This document shows positions 1 through 7,432 of a stretch of DNA of 16,783 nucleotides, in pieces. Made by a program: the position numbers and the translations under genes. Source of the stretch: Candidatus Methanoperedens sp. GTDB lineage: Archaea > Halobacteriota > Methanosarcinia > Methanosarcinales > Methanoperedenaceae. Each line of letters begins with the position of its first letter. Position 1 is the stretch's first letter. Below the pieces are notes generated by a model that was not told the DNA's origin, made no database searches, and worked only from the letters and a program-made list of their open reading frames with translations. Where the stretch lies: positions 1 through 16,783 of the forward strand of contig JAPZAN010000090.1 of NCBI GenBank assembly GCA_027460605.1, read 5' to 3'.

Positions 1-2
1 AT

Positions 3-1082
3 GTAAAAAACAGCACAAAAGCGCTTCCTTTCCTTGAATTCGAAGAGTTCGGGTCACAAATAAAACTCACTGTTTTCGACCTTGCGACAAAGTGGCTTGC
101 AAAGCAACCCGATGCTGTTGAAAACATCAACAAGAACCCCGTACTTGCCTCATTTTTTGAAAACTATGATTCACTTCCTGTGAGTTTTGCAAAGGCGAAA
201 GCGTCCAACATGCCAAAAGAGAGCGGCAGGGAATGGATATTATCCCTGATTAAAAGCATAGAATCCGAAAAGGGCTCGGAGGAGATGCTAAAGCTGGCGC
301 ATATCGCAGCCCCGGAAGATATAAAGCAGGATATTAAGGACCTCGTCCTCACAAAAGCGCAGGAGGACGAGATAGAGAAAATGACAAAAGCCATCCAGTA
401 CCGCGATTACCTGAAGCGGATAGGACTTCGGGAAATAGGAAAACTTTTGTTCGTTGGACCCCCGGGAACAGGGAAAACCTCGGTTGCGCGCGCTCTTTCA
501 GGAAGGCTTGGAATCCCGATAGTGGAAGTAAAACTTTCGCAGATTGCAGACCAGTATCTTGGCGAGACGGCAAAGAACATCGACCGGGTTTTTGAACTTG
601 CAAGACGCCTGAGCCCGTGCATACTTTTCATCGATGAATTCGATTTCGTGGCAAAAGCCAGGGCTACGGACGAGCATGCCGCATTAAAAAGGGCTGTGAA
701 CACGCTTTTGAAGGCTATAGATGAGATAAGTCTGGTTGAGGATGGGGTTCTTCTTATCGGAGCAACGAACCATCCCGCAATACTTGACCATGCGGCCTGG
801 AGGCGGTTTGATGAGATAGTAGAATTCGCGCTCCCTGATAAGGATATGAGAAAAAAGATACTTGATATCGTGCTAAGGGACATAGAGGGTACCTTCAATA
901 CGGAAGAGATTGCGGAAAAGACAGAAGGATACTCGGGTTCCGACCTGCGGTTAATTGTCCGGGAAGCAGTGCTTAATGGTCTTATAACCGAAAGAACAGT
1001 CCTTGGTCAGCCGGATTTACTGCGGGGAATTACAGAATTCAATAAAAGGATTCATTTGAAGGCACTGGATGAAAAAACATGA
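3..1082 (+). CDS. AAA-family ATPase (5' end outside window)
   Basis: The frame is open from the left edge with no stop, so the true start lies upstream; the GTG at 180 is only an internal candidate. About 359 codons are visible. The C-terminal two thirds is one AAA module: Walker A GPPGTGKT (nt 456-479), Walker B ILFIDEFD (621-644), sensor-1 GATNHP (from 759), an Arg-finger-like WRRFDE segment, then the small helical lid with EGYSGSDLRLIVREA, the GYSGADL-type signature of proteasomal, FtsH and Cdc48-like ATPases. The visible N-terminal part (nt 3-400) is a charged helical region with no transmembrane segment and no protease domain, which suggests a soluble ATP-driven remodelling factor rather than FtsH. 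The substrate is unknown. The stop overlaps the next ATG (ATGA), so the two genes are probably translationally coupled. Confidence 0.88.
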   Translation, partial: VKNSTKALPFLEFEEFGSQIKLTVFDLATKWLAKQPDAVENINKNPVLASFFENYDSLPVSFAKAKASNMPKESGREWILSLIKSIESEKGSEEMLKLAHIAAPEDIKQDIKDLVLTKAQEDEIEKMTKAIQYRDYLKRIGLREIGKLLFVGPPGTGKTSVARALSGRLGIPIVEVKLSQIADQYLGETAKNIDRVFELARRLSPCILFIDEFDFVAKARATDEHAALKRAVNTLLKAIDEISLVEDGVLLIGATNHPAILDHAAWRRFDEIVEFALPDKDMRKKILDIVLRDIEGTFNTEEIAEKTEGYSGSDLRLIVREAVLNGLITERTVLGQPDLLRGITEFNKRIHLKALDEKT

Positions 1083-1819
1083 AGATTACCCTGCTCGGAA
1101 CCGGCGATGCCGTTGGTACGCCAAAGCTTGGGTGTTCCTGCCCCACATGCCTGGACGCTCATGCAGGAGGAAAAAGCAGGAGGCTTCGGTTTTCCATACT
1201 TGTGGAATCGGATAATGGCAGGCTTTTGATCGATACGAGCCCTGACCTCCGGTGGCAGCTTTTGAAAAAAGGCATAAGCCATGTTGACGGGGTAATCTGG
1301 ACGCACCCGCATTACGACCATTATGCCGGGTTCGGGGATTTTTACAGGGTCCAGAACGATGTCAACGTGTACGGGCTCAAAAGAACCCTTGATTATATAA
1401 TGAATTACCTGTATTTTATGAAGCCAAGAAGGCATGACGTGAACTTTTATGAGCCTTTTGAGTTAATCGGTCTTAGCATAACCCTGCTTGAAGTCACGCA
1501 TCCACCTATCGAAGAATCGGCGGGTGTGCTGCTGACTTTTGGAGACCGAAAGATTGTGATAACAGGCGACACCTCAAGGGACATCCCCAGTAAAAGCCTC
1601 AGCCTGATGTTCAGGCCTGACCTCCTTATTGCAGACGCAATAATCCCGCCAAGGGGAACAATCCCCAAACACATGAACGCCGGGGAAGCGATAGACCTCG
1701 CTTCGGAATTGCAGGCAAAGACGGTCGTGCTTACCCATATGAGCCATAAGTTCCCGCCCCATGATGAATCCATCAGGCAATGGCCCCTGGGCCATGACGG
1801 CATGGAATTTGAATTTTAA
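1079..1819 (+). CDS. PhnP-like metallo-beta-lactamase-fold hydrolase
   Basis: This 246-residue protein has the full metallo-beta-lactamase metal site: THPHYDH (H76, H78, D80, H81), H141 in VTHPP, D164 in ITGDT and H220 in LTHMSH. Near the N terminus, GCSCPTC (C19, C21, C24) together with a late His before DGME (H239) resembles the extra structural zinc site of PhnP, the phosphoribosyl cyclic phosphodiesterase of phosphonate breakdown. The protein is therefore a cytosolic phosphodiesterase-type hydrolase of the PhnP/YcbI-like branch. No phosphonate genes are nearby, so a true PhnP role is not supported. The ATG overlaps the stop of the AAA gene by 4 nt. The 3' end overlaps the convergent small ORF at 1816-1980 by 4 nt, and a T-rich stretch follows. 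Confidence 0.88.
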   Translation: MKITLLGTGDAVGTPKLGCSCPTCLDAHAGGKSRRLRFSILVESDNGRLLIDTSPDLRWQLLKKGISHVDGVIWTHPHYDHYAGFGDFYRVQNDVNVYGLKRTLDYIMNYLYFMKPRRHDVNFYEPFELIGLSITLLEVTHPPIEESAGVLLTFGDRKIVITGDTSRDIPSKSLSLMFRPDLLIADAIIPPRGTIPKHMNAGEAIDLASELQAKTVVLTHMSHKFPPHDESIRQWPLGHDGMEFEF

Positions 1820-1980
1820 TATTTTTGCCCGGGCATGGATATATTATATGCGGGTCTGCTTTTTTCATTACTATAAAAAGACCCGTGTTTTTCATTGAAA
1901 GAATCAGGAGACTGCCAAGTTTTACGTAGTACCCGCATCCAGATATCCCTGCCGAGATCTTCGAACTCACCCTTTTCCAT
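1816..1980 (-). CDS. Small uncharacterised protein, 54 aa
   Basis: The sequence reads from ATG at 1980 down to TAA at 1816 and gives a charged, soluble protein starting MEKGEFEDLGRDIWMRVLRK and ending PGQKY. The case for a gene rests on the upstream signals on the minus strand: a near-consensus Shine-Dalgarno (GGGAGGTAG) 5 nt before the ATG, and an AT-rich TGATATAC about 38 nt upstream that could be a TATA box giving a short leader. There is no membrane segment, signal peptide or recognised motif. The basic C-terminal half with several aromatic residues is compatible with a small regulatory or nucleic-acid-binding protein, or with the remnant of a longer one. It is convergent with the hydrolase gene. 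I do not recognise the family. Confidence 0.5.
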   Translation of the reverse strand: MEKGEFEDLGRDIWMRVLRKTWQSPDSFNEKHGSFYSNEKSRPAYNISMPGQKY

Positions 1981-2097
1981 CCTCTACCTCCCTGACTAAT
2001 GTAAGGTTTTTGCAGTATATCAATCTTGTGAGTCTCAAAATATGCATGATGTATATCCTTGATAAACTGCCGTTCTTATTTTGGTCTATGCAGAAAC

Positions 2098-2108
2098 TAT
2101 ATTAAATA
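2098..2108 (+). promoter_or_regulatory. Probable TATA box for the OB-fold gene
   Basis: In the 219-nt gap 1981-2199 the stretch TATATTAAATA preceded by GAAAC looks like an archaeal BRE/TATA element. It would place transcription start near 2128-2132 and leave a leader of about 70 nt before the ATG at 2200. Apart from this and the divergent signals of the small minus-strand ORF, nothing else was recognised in the gap. Confidence 0.45.
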
Positions 2109-2199
2109 AATCAGCCATGTTGTATATGCTTCTTCTAACTCAAAGAACAGGTGAAATACATCTGGGGTGCAGAAGTTAAAATCGAAACAAGGTATTAAA

Positions 2200-2760
2200 A
2201 TGGAAACCACGCCTACAAATTTCAATGTAAAGGATATGAACGAGAATTCAAAAAATGTCAACGCCACTCTTAAGGTAATCGAAATAGGAGAGGTCAAGGA
2301 CATACATTCAAAATTCGGAGATAAACGCGTCTGTGAAGTAAAAGTAGCCGATGCGACCGGAAGCATATTATTATCTTTATGGGATGACCAGATCGGGAAA
2401 ATAGCGGCAGACGATACGATATCAATCCAGAATGGTTATATTTCAGTCGTCAGGAACTCCATGAGATTGAACATAGGAAAATACGGGAAGATGCTGTTAT
2501 CCGAAGAACCGCTCACCGAGGTCAATACAGAGCCCAATATTTCGGATAAGCATGTGGAACAGCCCGAGCGGCCAAGGAGCAGCGGCGGATACGGCGGTGG
2601 AGGTGGCGGAGGACGAGGCGGCGGCGGTGGGTATGGCAGCATGTACGGCAGCGGCACTGAGTTTAGCGGATTCAGGCGCGGCGGATACGGCGGTGGAGGC
2701 GGCAGCGGGGGCGGTAGAAGGGATTCACGTGATAAAAAGGGCGGCAGGGGAAGAAGGTAA
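2200..2760 (+). CDS. Single-stranded DNA-binding protein, OB-fold plus RGG tail
   Basis: This 186-residue protein has a single OB fold at residues 20-105. The patterns VCEVKVADATGSILLSLWDD and ISIQNGYISVVRNSMRLNIGKYG match the short SSB type of Sulfolobus SSB and human hSSB1. After an acidic/polar linker (105-125) comes a tail of Gly with Arg, Tyr and Ser (RGG/GGYGGGG), the usual disordered partner-contact segment of these proteins. The likely role is coating ssDNA in replication and repair; RNA binding is possible. I chose ATG 2200, with AAGGT 6 nt upstream, over an in-frame GTG at 2167 that lacks a well-placed Shine-Dalgarno. A T-rich run after the stop looks like a terminator. Confidence 0.85.
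   Translation: METTPTNFNVKDMNENSKNVNATLKVIEIGEVKDIHSKFGDKRVCEVKVADATGSILLSLWDDQIGKIAADDTISIQNGYISVVRNSMRLNIGKYGKMLLSEEPLTEVNTEPNISDKHVEQPERPRSSGGYGGGGGGGRGGGGGYGSMYGSGTEFSGFRRGGYGGGGGSGGGRRDSRDKKGGRGRR
2582..2699 (+). repeat. 22-bp direct repeat in the glycine-rich tail
   Basis: Two identical 22-bp copies lie at 2582-2603 and 2678-2699, each encoding GGYGGGG. They are coding low-complexity sequence that probably expanded by slippage or duplication within the RGG tail. The region is also a plausible site for length variation between strains. Confidence 0.8.
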
Positions 2761-2767
2761 TACCCCT

Positions 2768-2798
2768 TCTTTTATTTTTTTATTATCATTTTTTATAG
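2768..2798 (+). promoter_or_regulatory. T-rich terminator of the OB-fold gene and TATA box of rio2
   Basis: Between the two genes, long T runs (2768-2795) directly follow the OB-fold stop and fit archaeal U-tract termination. The distal TTTTATAG at 2791-2798 is centred 25 nt before the ATG at 2820, the distance expected for a leaderless transcript. No Shine-Dalgarno precedes that ATG, which supports this reading. Confidence 0.5.
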
Positions 2799-2819
2799 TC
2801 AGCAGTATATTAGTAATTG

Positions 2820-3614
2820 ATGCTTGAAAGTATTTCGGATACGTTTCTTAACACCACAAATAAAGAATTTCGGGTTCTCATTGCTATCGAGAACAAAATG
2901 AAATTCTATGAATGGGTTCCTATTGAAGAAATTGCCAGTTTTACAAATTATGAGTTAAAAGAAGTCAGTTACATCCTTTCAAATCTTGCAGTAAATAAGC
3001 TTATACACAGGAATATCCAGGCGTATGAAGGGTACAGGATATATTTTGAGGCTTATGACCTGCTGGCGCTGAATGCGTTTGTGAAAAGGGGTTCAGTAAA
3101 TGCATTAGGGGATGAAATCGGGGTTGGGAAGAAAGAATCGGTTGTCTACGAAGCTAAAGGTGGCATCATTGACCGGAAGGTTATCATAAAATTCCACAGG
3201 GAAGGAAAGATGAGTTTCAAAAAGGTCAGGATAAAAAGGGAACACATCGGGGAGCGAAAACACCTTTCCTGGCTGTATGCCTCGCGCCTTGCAGCAAAAC
3301 GGGAATATGATGCCTTAAAAACCCTTTATCCTGAGGTGAGTGTTCCCGAGCCTGTTGATTATAACAGGCATGCAATCGTGATGTCCATTGCAAAAGGGCA
3401 GGAGCTTGCCCATACAAAGATAGACGAGCCGGACTGGTACCTTGATGAGATATTGGAACAGGTGAGAAAGGCATACAGGCTCGGTATAATCCATGGAGAC
3501 CTGAGTGAATTTAATATATTCGTCAATCCCGAAGGATGCGTCCTGTCCTTTTTTAACAGGAAATACAGGATTAAAAGGGATATCCGGGAAGTGATTAACA
3601 CCATAGTGACCTGA
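2820..3614 (+). CDS. rio2: RIO2-family atypical kinase lacking the metal-binding (DFPQ) segment
   Basis: The 264-residue protein has the RIO2 order: N-terminal winged helix (1-90), the nucleotide loop IGVGKKESVVYEA (100-112, one residue longer than the usual GxGKESxxY), the Lys of VIIKFHREGKMSF (K124), SWLYASRLAAKREY, and the catalytic loop HGDLSEFN (H225, D227, N232). After VNPEGCVL (residue 242) the family normally continues with the IDFPQ metal-binding Asp and a helix ending RDVxNI, about 27 residues. Here the sequence jumps straight to SFFNRKYRIKRDIREVI, which matches the last helices. Normal archaeal RIO2 proteins are about 280-300 residues and act in small-subunit ribosome maturation. 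This copy should not bind Mg-ATP normally. ATG 2820 is preferred to TTG 2817 from the leaderless promoter spacing. DUF460 follows after 2 nt. Confidence 0.82.
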   Translation: MLESISDTFLNTTNKEFRVLIAIENKMKFYEWVPIEEIASFTNYELKEVSYILSNLAVNKLIHRNIQAYEGYRIYFEAYDLLALNAFVKRGSVNALGDEIGVGKKESVVYEAKGGIIDRKVIIKFHREGKMSFKKVRIKREHIGERKHLSWLYASRLAAKREYDALKTLYPEVSVPEPVDYNRHAIVMSIAKGQELAHTKIDEPDWYLDEILEQVRKAYRLGIIHGDLSEFNIFVNPEGCVLSFFNRKYRIKRDIREVINTIVT

Positions 3615-3616
3615 TT

Positions 3617-4507
3617 ATGCAGGAAAATGTTATTTTTGGGATAGATATCGCAAAAGGTTCAGTCCGGGCTAAAGAAGAGCCGAGGTATGCTGTTGTAATC
3701 CTGAAAGGGAGCGAAGCCGAGCATCACCGTATGGTAAGCAGGCAGAAATTGCTCAGGATGGCATGGCAGGAGAAACCGGCTTTAATCGCGGTTGATAATA
3801 TTTTCGAGCTTGCCTCTGGTAAGCATGAACTTGCATCAATTCTTTCGAAATTGCCTGCTAACACGAAACTCATCCAGGTAACGGGCGGCGAAAACCTTCT
3901 GCCCCTTGTAAAACTTGCAAAACAGCAGGGAATCATATTTGACAGGTTCGACCCCAATGCGGAAGCCCTTGCCTGCGCCAGGCTTGCCCGGATGGGTATA
4001 GGATATGAGGTTTCTGCTTTTGAGGAAAAAACAATAATCAAAGTCAGCAGGGCGCGCTCACCCGGCAGGGGAGGATGGAGCCAGAACAGGTACAGGCGCA
4101 AGATGCACGGTCCTCGAAGCCAGGTTCATATCGGTTCCGGAAAATACGGCGATGTGCAGGTGAATGTAAAAAGTATAGAACGCGATGCTCTTGCATTTAA
4201 ACCCCTTAAAACCAGAAAAAGGGATTATATCATAGTGGGTATAGACCCCGGTACAACAACCGCAATCGCGGTCCTGACGCTTGAAGGCGAGCTTCAGATG
4301 CTCCACAGTTCAAGAACCATATCAATTCCTGATGTTATCGAAATGATCGCAGAACAGGGAAGACCACTTATTATCGCAAGCGATGTATTCCCGACCCCGA
4401 ATGCAGTTGAAAAAATCCGCCGTGCATTCAACGCAGTATCGGGCTCGCCGGATGTTATCCTGACAGCCGGGGATAAAATTGAGTTTGCAACACCTTACGG
4501 GTATTAA
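3617..4507 (+). pseudogene. DUF460 protein, N-terminal part (frame broken at 4507)
   Basis: These 296 codons contain the start of the archaeal DUF460 family (RNase-H-fold-like, unknown function): an N-terminal VIFGIDIAKGSVRA domain, the conserved SRARSPGRGGWSQNRYRRK block, and a second domain IIVGIDPGTTTAIAVL with ASDVFPTPNAVEKIRRAFNAV. The frame ends at IEFATPYGY followed by TAA, where the family normally continues with a conserved NDHERDAL block. The rest of the protein continues in another frame just downstream. Between RRKMHG and YGDVQVNV (around nt 4105-4145) the connecting region is also much shorter than I expect for the family. The ATG sits 2 nt after the rio2 stop. The product, if made, would be a truncated two-domain protein. 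Confidence 0.75.
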
Positions 4508-5375
4508 AATACCTCATGGAGTGGATGCTGATGAAATTATTGCACAGGTTGTCAGGGGTAAGGCTGTAGATGCTGCAATACTGGAACTGACCAAAAAAGA
4601 AACAAAAGCTCCGGAGGTCGCCCAAGTTCCCTTGATAAAGGATGAAGAATCTCTTCATTCCAGGGAGCTAATCAGAAAATATGAGGAAAGCATCGGGGAA
4701 ATGAAAAAGTACCAGGATGAATTGAAAATTGAACTTGATACTAAAGATGAAGAACTTAGAAAACTTGGGGAATTCATCGAAAAACAGAGGTCTGAAGCCT
4801 ATAAACAGTTTAAAAAAGAAAAAATCATACGGGTTCGGGATAAAGAGGTTGCCCACCTGCGGAAGCGGATATCTGAAAACAATAAAAAAATTTCATATTT
4901 AAACGAAAGGATACATAGACTGAAACATATCCGCAGGCTTGAAATAAGCGGCAGGGCGCTCCCTGTAAAGATAATATCCGCCTTTACAAAAGACAGCATC
5001 CTTAAGACGCAGGAAGAGGTGGGAATCAAGAAAGACGATCTAATACTCCTCAAGGATGCAAGCGGCGGCGGGAGTATTACAGCTAAAATGCTCTCTGATC
5101 TGGGCGTGCGGGCTATTATAATCTGCAATGATATGTCACATGCGGCGGAAGAGGAACTGTTCAATCTTGGCATGCCTGTTTTAAAAGCAAAGGATGTGAA
5201 TATCCAGTTCGACCCTGCCGAAGAGCTTGCTGTGATTAACCCTGATGATATTAAGAATGCGATTGAAGAGTGGAACAGGAAGGCAGAACAGAGAAAGATT
5301 GCTGCCAAAGAGGAGTGGCTCAAGTCGCTTGTGGACGAATACAGGAGTGAAAGGCGGCGCGAGGTTAAGGGATAA
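4506..5375 (+). pseudogene. DUF460 protein, C-terminal part in a shifted frame
   Basis: This frame picks up the same protein from KIPHGVDADEIIAQVVRGKAVDAAI, immediately after the break near 4500-4513, and runs to TAA... at the end of a GG-rich stop region (stop ends at 5375). It comprises a long charged coiled coil (about nt 4640-4935) and a C-terminal alpha/beta domain with KKDDLILLKDASGGGSITAKMLSDLGVRAIIICND, then a basic helix. Possible starts upstream at TTG 4479 only read the wrong-frame version of the preceding gene, so no convincing independent start or Shine-Dalgarno exists. The simplest view is one ancestral gene of 3617-5375 that lost a non-multiple-of-three segment. A genuinely split gene started from GTG 4518 is the alternative. 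Confidence 0.72.
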
Positions 5376-5424
5376 TGCTCTTATCCGGTTTTTAAATCAT
5401 TCCTGTTGATTCTGGAATTCCTAA

Positions 5425-5489
5425 AGGATAAGTTTATTATGGTTTATTGCAAGTATAACCAATACTTCATTATTAATGATGGATAGGAG
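5425..5489 (+). promoter_or_regulatory. Promoter and Shine-Dalgarno of the cytochrome operon
   Basis: The 122-nt gap before the operon contains AAAGGATAAGTTTATTATGG (5423-5442), a good archaeal BRE/TATA arrangement that predicts transcription start near 5460-5465. AGGAG at 5485-5489 lies 8 nt before the ATG at 5498. No operator-like dyad was seen between them. Confidence 0.55.
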
Positions 5490-5497
5490 TTACTCAT

Positions 5498-6454
5498 ATG
5501 CGATTAAAAAACGGTTCAAGCATCATAATAGGAATAGTTTTTGTGGTAGTGGCAATATCTATGCTAATTATTCAGCCTGCGATAGCGGCAACGCCAAATT
5601 TGCCCAACAACTCTTGTGCAGATTGCCATCGCAAATTGCTTTTTAGTACAGAAGAACAGAGGCAATTTATTGATATACGTATCAAGCATCTTGAAAGCGG
5701 CATTTCGTGTTCAATAGTGTGCCATGAAGATAAACTAAACAAGACCACGGCCAGCACCTATGCTTTGTGGTCTATATCCACGCATGCCCTTTTTGATGTA
5801 ACATGCGAAAAATGCCATGGGGGTAATGCATCCGCGGTATCAAAGCAGGAAGCACATGTGGGTCTTTCAAACATCAGTATCGCACGTGCGAACACTCCGG
5901 ACACTTGCGGAAAATGCCATCAGGCCGAACTTGGGGAATTCAAGGGTTCAAAGCATTTTATGAAATTAGAATCAGGTGAAGAAGGACCTGCCCCGGCATG
6001 CATCACATGCCACCAGGCTCACAGCGTGCGTGTCCTGACCGCTTCTGAAATTGAGGATTTCTGCAGCAATTGCCATAATCATATAACGGGAATAGACCCA
6101 TCCGTGCCACAAAAGGCAGAAAACGCATTGTCTTCGGTTGGTGAATTGCAGGTTGAGATTTCAAAAGCCAGAAGCGCAATAAATACTGCAAAAGCAAAAG
6201 GATTGGATGTGACCGAGGCCCAGGCAAATCTGGATTCAGCAATGGCAATCCTCAAAGATACTCCCTCGGTATGGCACAGGTTTAATTTGACCTTTTTTGA
6301 TACTGAAGTCCAAAAGGGTATCGCAGAAGCACAGAAAGCGACGAATGCAACCTCCTATGCCCAGGCAACGCCAGCAGCTACAAAGGCACCTGGATTTGGG
6401 GCAGCCCTTTTTATACTTGGGCTGTTTGTTGCGTATTTCCTGAAAAGATCTTAG
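5498..6454 (+). CDS. Secreted hexahaem c-type cytochrome with PGF-CTERM-like tail
   Basis: The 318-residue precursor begins with a signal peptide ending near PAIA/A (residue 30). Six haem sites follow: CADCH (40), CSIVCH (71, a CX3CH spacing), CEKCH (103), CGKCH (137), CITCH (168) and CSNCH (189). Several extra His residues (H96, H120, H153, H175) are candidate distal ligands. Residues 200-285 form a helical domain with a conserved PSVWHRF. The C terminus is PGFG, then a hydrophobic stretch, then KRS (298-318), the layout of the PGF-CTERM sorting signal cleaved by archaeosortase with lipid attachment. The protein should sit on the outer face of the membrane and carry electrons. It is the first gene of the operon and a clear paralogue of the next one. 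Confidence 0.88.
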   Translation: MRLKNGSSIIIGIVFVVVAISMLIIQPAIAATPNLPNNSCADCHRKLLFSTEEQRQFIDIRIKHLESGISCSIVCHEDKLNKTTASTYALWSISTHALFDVTCEKCHGGNASAVSKQEAHVGLSNISIARANTPDTCGKCHQAELGEFKGSKHFMKLESGEEGPAPACITCHQAHSVRVLTASEIEDFCSNCHNHITGIDPSVPQKAENALSSVGELQVEISKARSAINTAKAKGLDVTEAQANLDSAMAILKDTPSVWHRFNLTFFDTEVQKGIAEAQKATNATSYAQATPAATKAPGFGAALFILGLFVAYFLKRS

Positions 6455-6490
6455 GTGAATCAAGGTGAATCTGATATACAGGAGGCAGAA

Positions 6491-7417
6491 ATGAACTTTA
6501 AAAAACCATTATTATTCGTTATTCCACTTTTATTAGCTATTTTATTCGTACCTGCGGCTATCGCAGATAATTCATGTTTAAATTGCCATGAAAAACTTTC
6601 TGCGTTTAATGAGACAGAACAACAATTCAATGAAATAAGACTCCAACATCTGGGGCGGGACATACCATGTTCTCTTCAATGCCATACCGCAACCCTCAAT
6701 AAATTTGCCCAAAGTAATTATGTACAGTGGACAAAATCCAAACATGCGCTTTTCAATGTCACATGCAATAATTGCCATGGAGGCAATCCGGACTCGGATA
6801 TAAAAGAAATAGCGCATATAGGCATCGAGAGGTCTTCTAATTCAAGCAGTACGGTCTTTTACAGGAATGTTCCCGAAACATGCGGAAAATGCCATACTAA
6901 TGAATTATCCCAGTTCAAGAATTCTGCGCATTATCAGAAATTGAAAGCACTCCAGCAGGCTCCCACGTGTGATACCTGCCACAGGCCGCATGAGTTCAAG
7001 GTTCTGAATATAAGCGATTTCCACAATCTTTGCAGCCAGTGCCATAATATCGATATGAGAATCGCCCCATCGGATGCGCCCGACAGGGCTATCACGGCGC
7101 TTCAGAATGCAGATAAATTGACGAATGAGATAAAACTGGCGTATAATGATATACAGCAGGCAAAACAGAAAGGGATGGACGTATCGGCGGCACAGAACGA
7201 CCTTAACAGCGCGATTTCAATCAGAGACAGCCTTCCGGTCCTCTGGCATGCATTTGACCTGCCATCATTCGGAAATGTAATCGATAGCGGAATAGCGGCC
7301 GCGCAGAAAGCGCAGCAGGAATCCGGCATGCCCGTGTCCAAACCGACTCCGGCATTTGGCACGATTGCTTCCATGGCAGGAATTGTTGCAATATACCTGC
7401 TCCTGCGCAGAAAATAA
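6491..7417 (+). CDS. Second secreted hexahaem c-type cytochrome (paralogue)
   Basis: The 308-residue precursor has a signal peptide ending near AAIA/D (residue 25) and the same haem order as the gene before it: CLNCH (29), CSLQCH (60, again CX3CH), CNNCH (92), CGKCH (131), CDTCH (160) and CSQCH (181). A helical domain with LPVLWHAF follows. The C terminus is PAFG, a hydrophobic helix and RRK, a slightly altered PGF-CTERM layout; it may instead simply be a membrane anchor. Matching blocks such as HALFxVTCxxCHGGN and TCGKCHxxELxxFKxSxHxxKL show a tandem duplication followed by divergence. ATG 6491 is chosen over the in-frame GTG at 6455 because GGAGG sits 5 nt upstream. Confidence 0.88.
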   Translation: MNFKKPLLFVIPLLLAILFVPAAIADNSCLNCHEKLSAFNETEQQFNEIRLQHLGRDIPCSLQCHTATLNKFAQSNYVQWTKSKHALFNVTCNNCHGGNPDSDIKEIAHIGIERSSNSSSTVFYRNVPETCGKCHTNELSQFKNSAHYQKLKALQQAPTCDTCHRPHEFKVLNISDFHNLCSQCHNIDMRIAPSDAPDRAITALQNADKLTNEIKLAYNDIQQAKQKGMDVSAAQNDLNSAISIRDSLPVLWHAFDLPSFGNVIDSGIAAAQKAQQESGMPVSKPTPAFGTIASMAGIVAIYLLLRRK

Positions 7418-7432
7418 ATGAGGTGTAAATAA

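Noticed and set aside
407..898. 163-codon minus-strand open frame opposite the AAA ATPase
   Set aside because: It lies over the Walker motifs of a clear AAA gene and its translation shows no family features.
1826..1835. 10-bp palindrome TGCCCGGGCA after the hydrolase gene
   Set aside because: It is short, within the range expected by chance, and falls inside the small minus-strand ORF.
2167..2199. Upstream GTG start for the OB-fold protein
   Set aside because: There is no well-placed Shine-Dalgarno, and the added residues do not belong to the OB fold; ATG 2200 has AAGGT at the right distance.
2552..2827. Alternative plus-frame ORF in the glycine-rich region
   Set aside because: It is an Ala-rich reading of the GC-rich repeat in the wrong frame, with no start signal.
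6455..6490. Upstream GTG start for the second hexahaem cytochrome
   Set aside because: It would put twelve acidic and polar residues before the signal peptide, while ATG 6491 has an ideal ribosome binding site.
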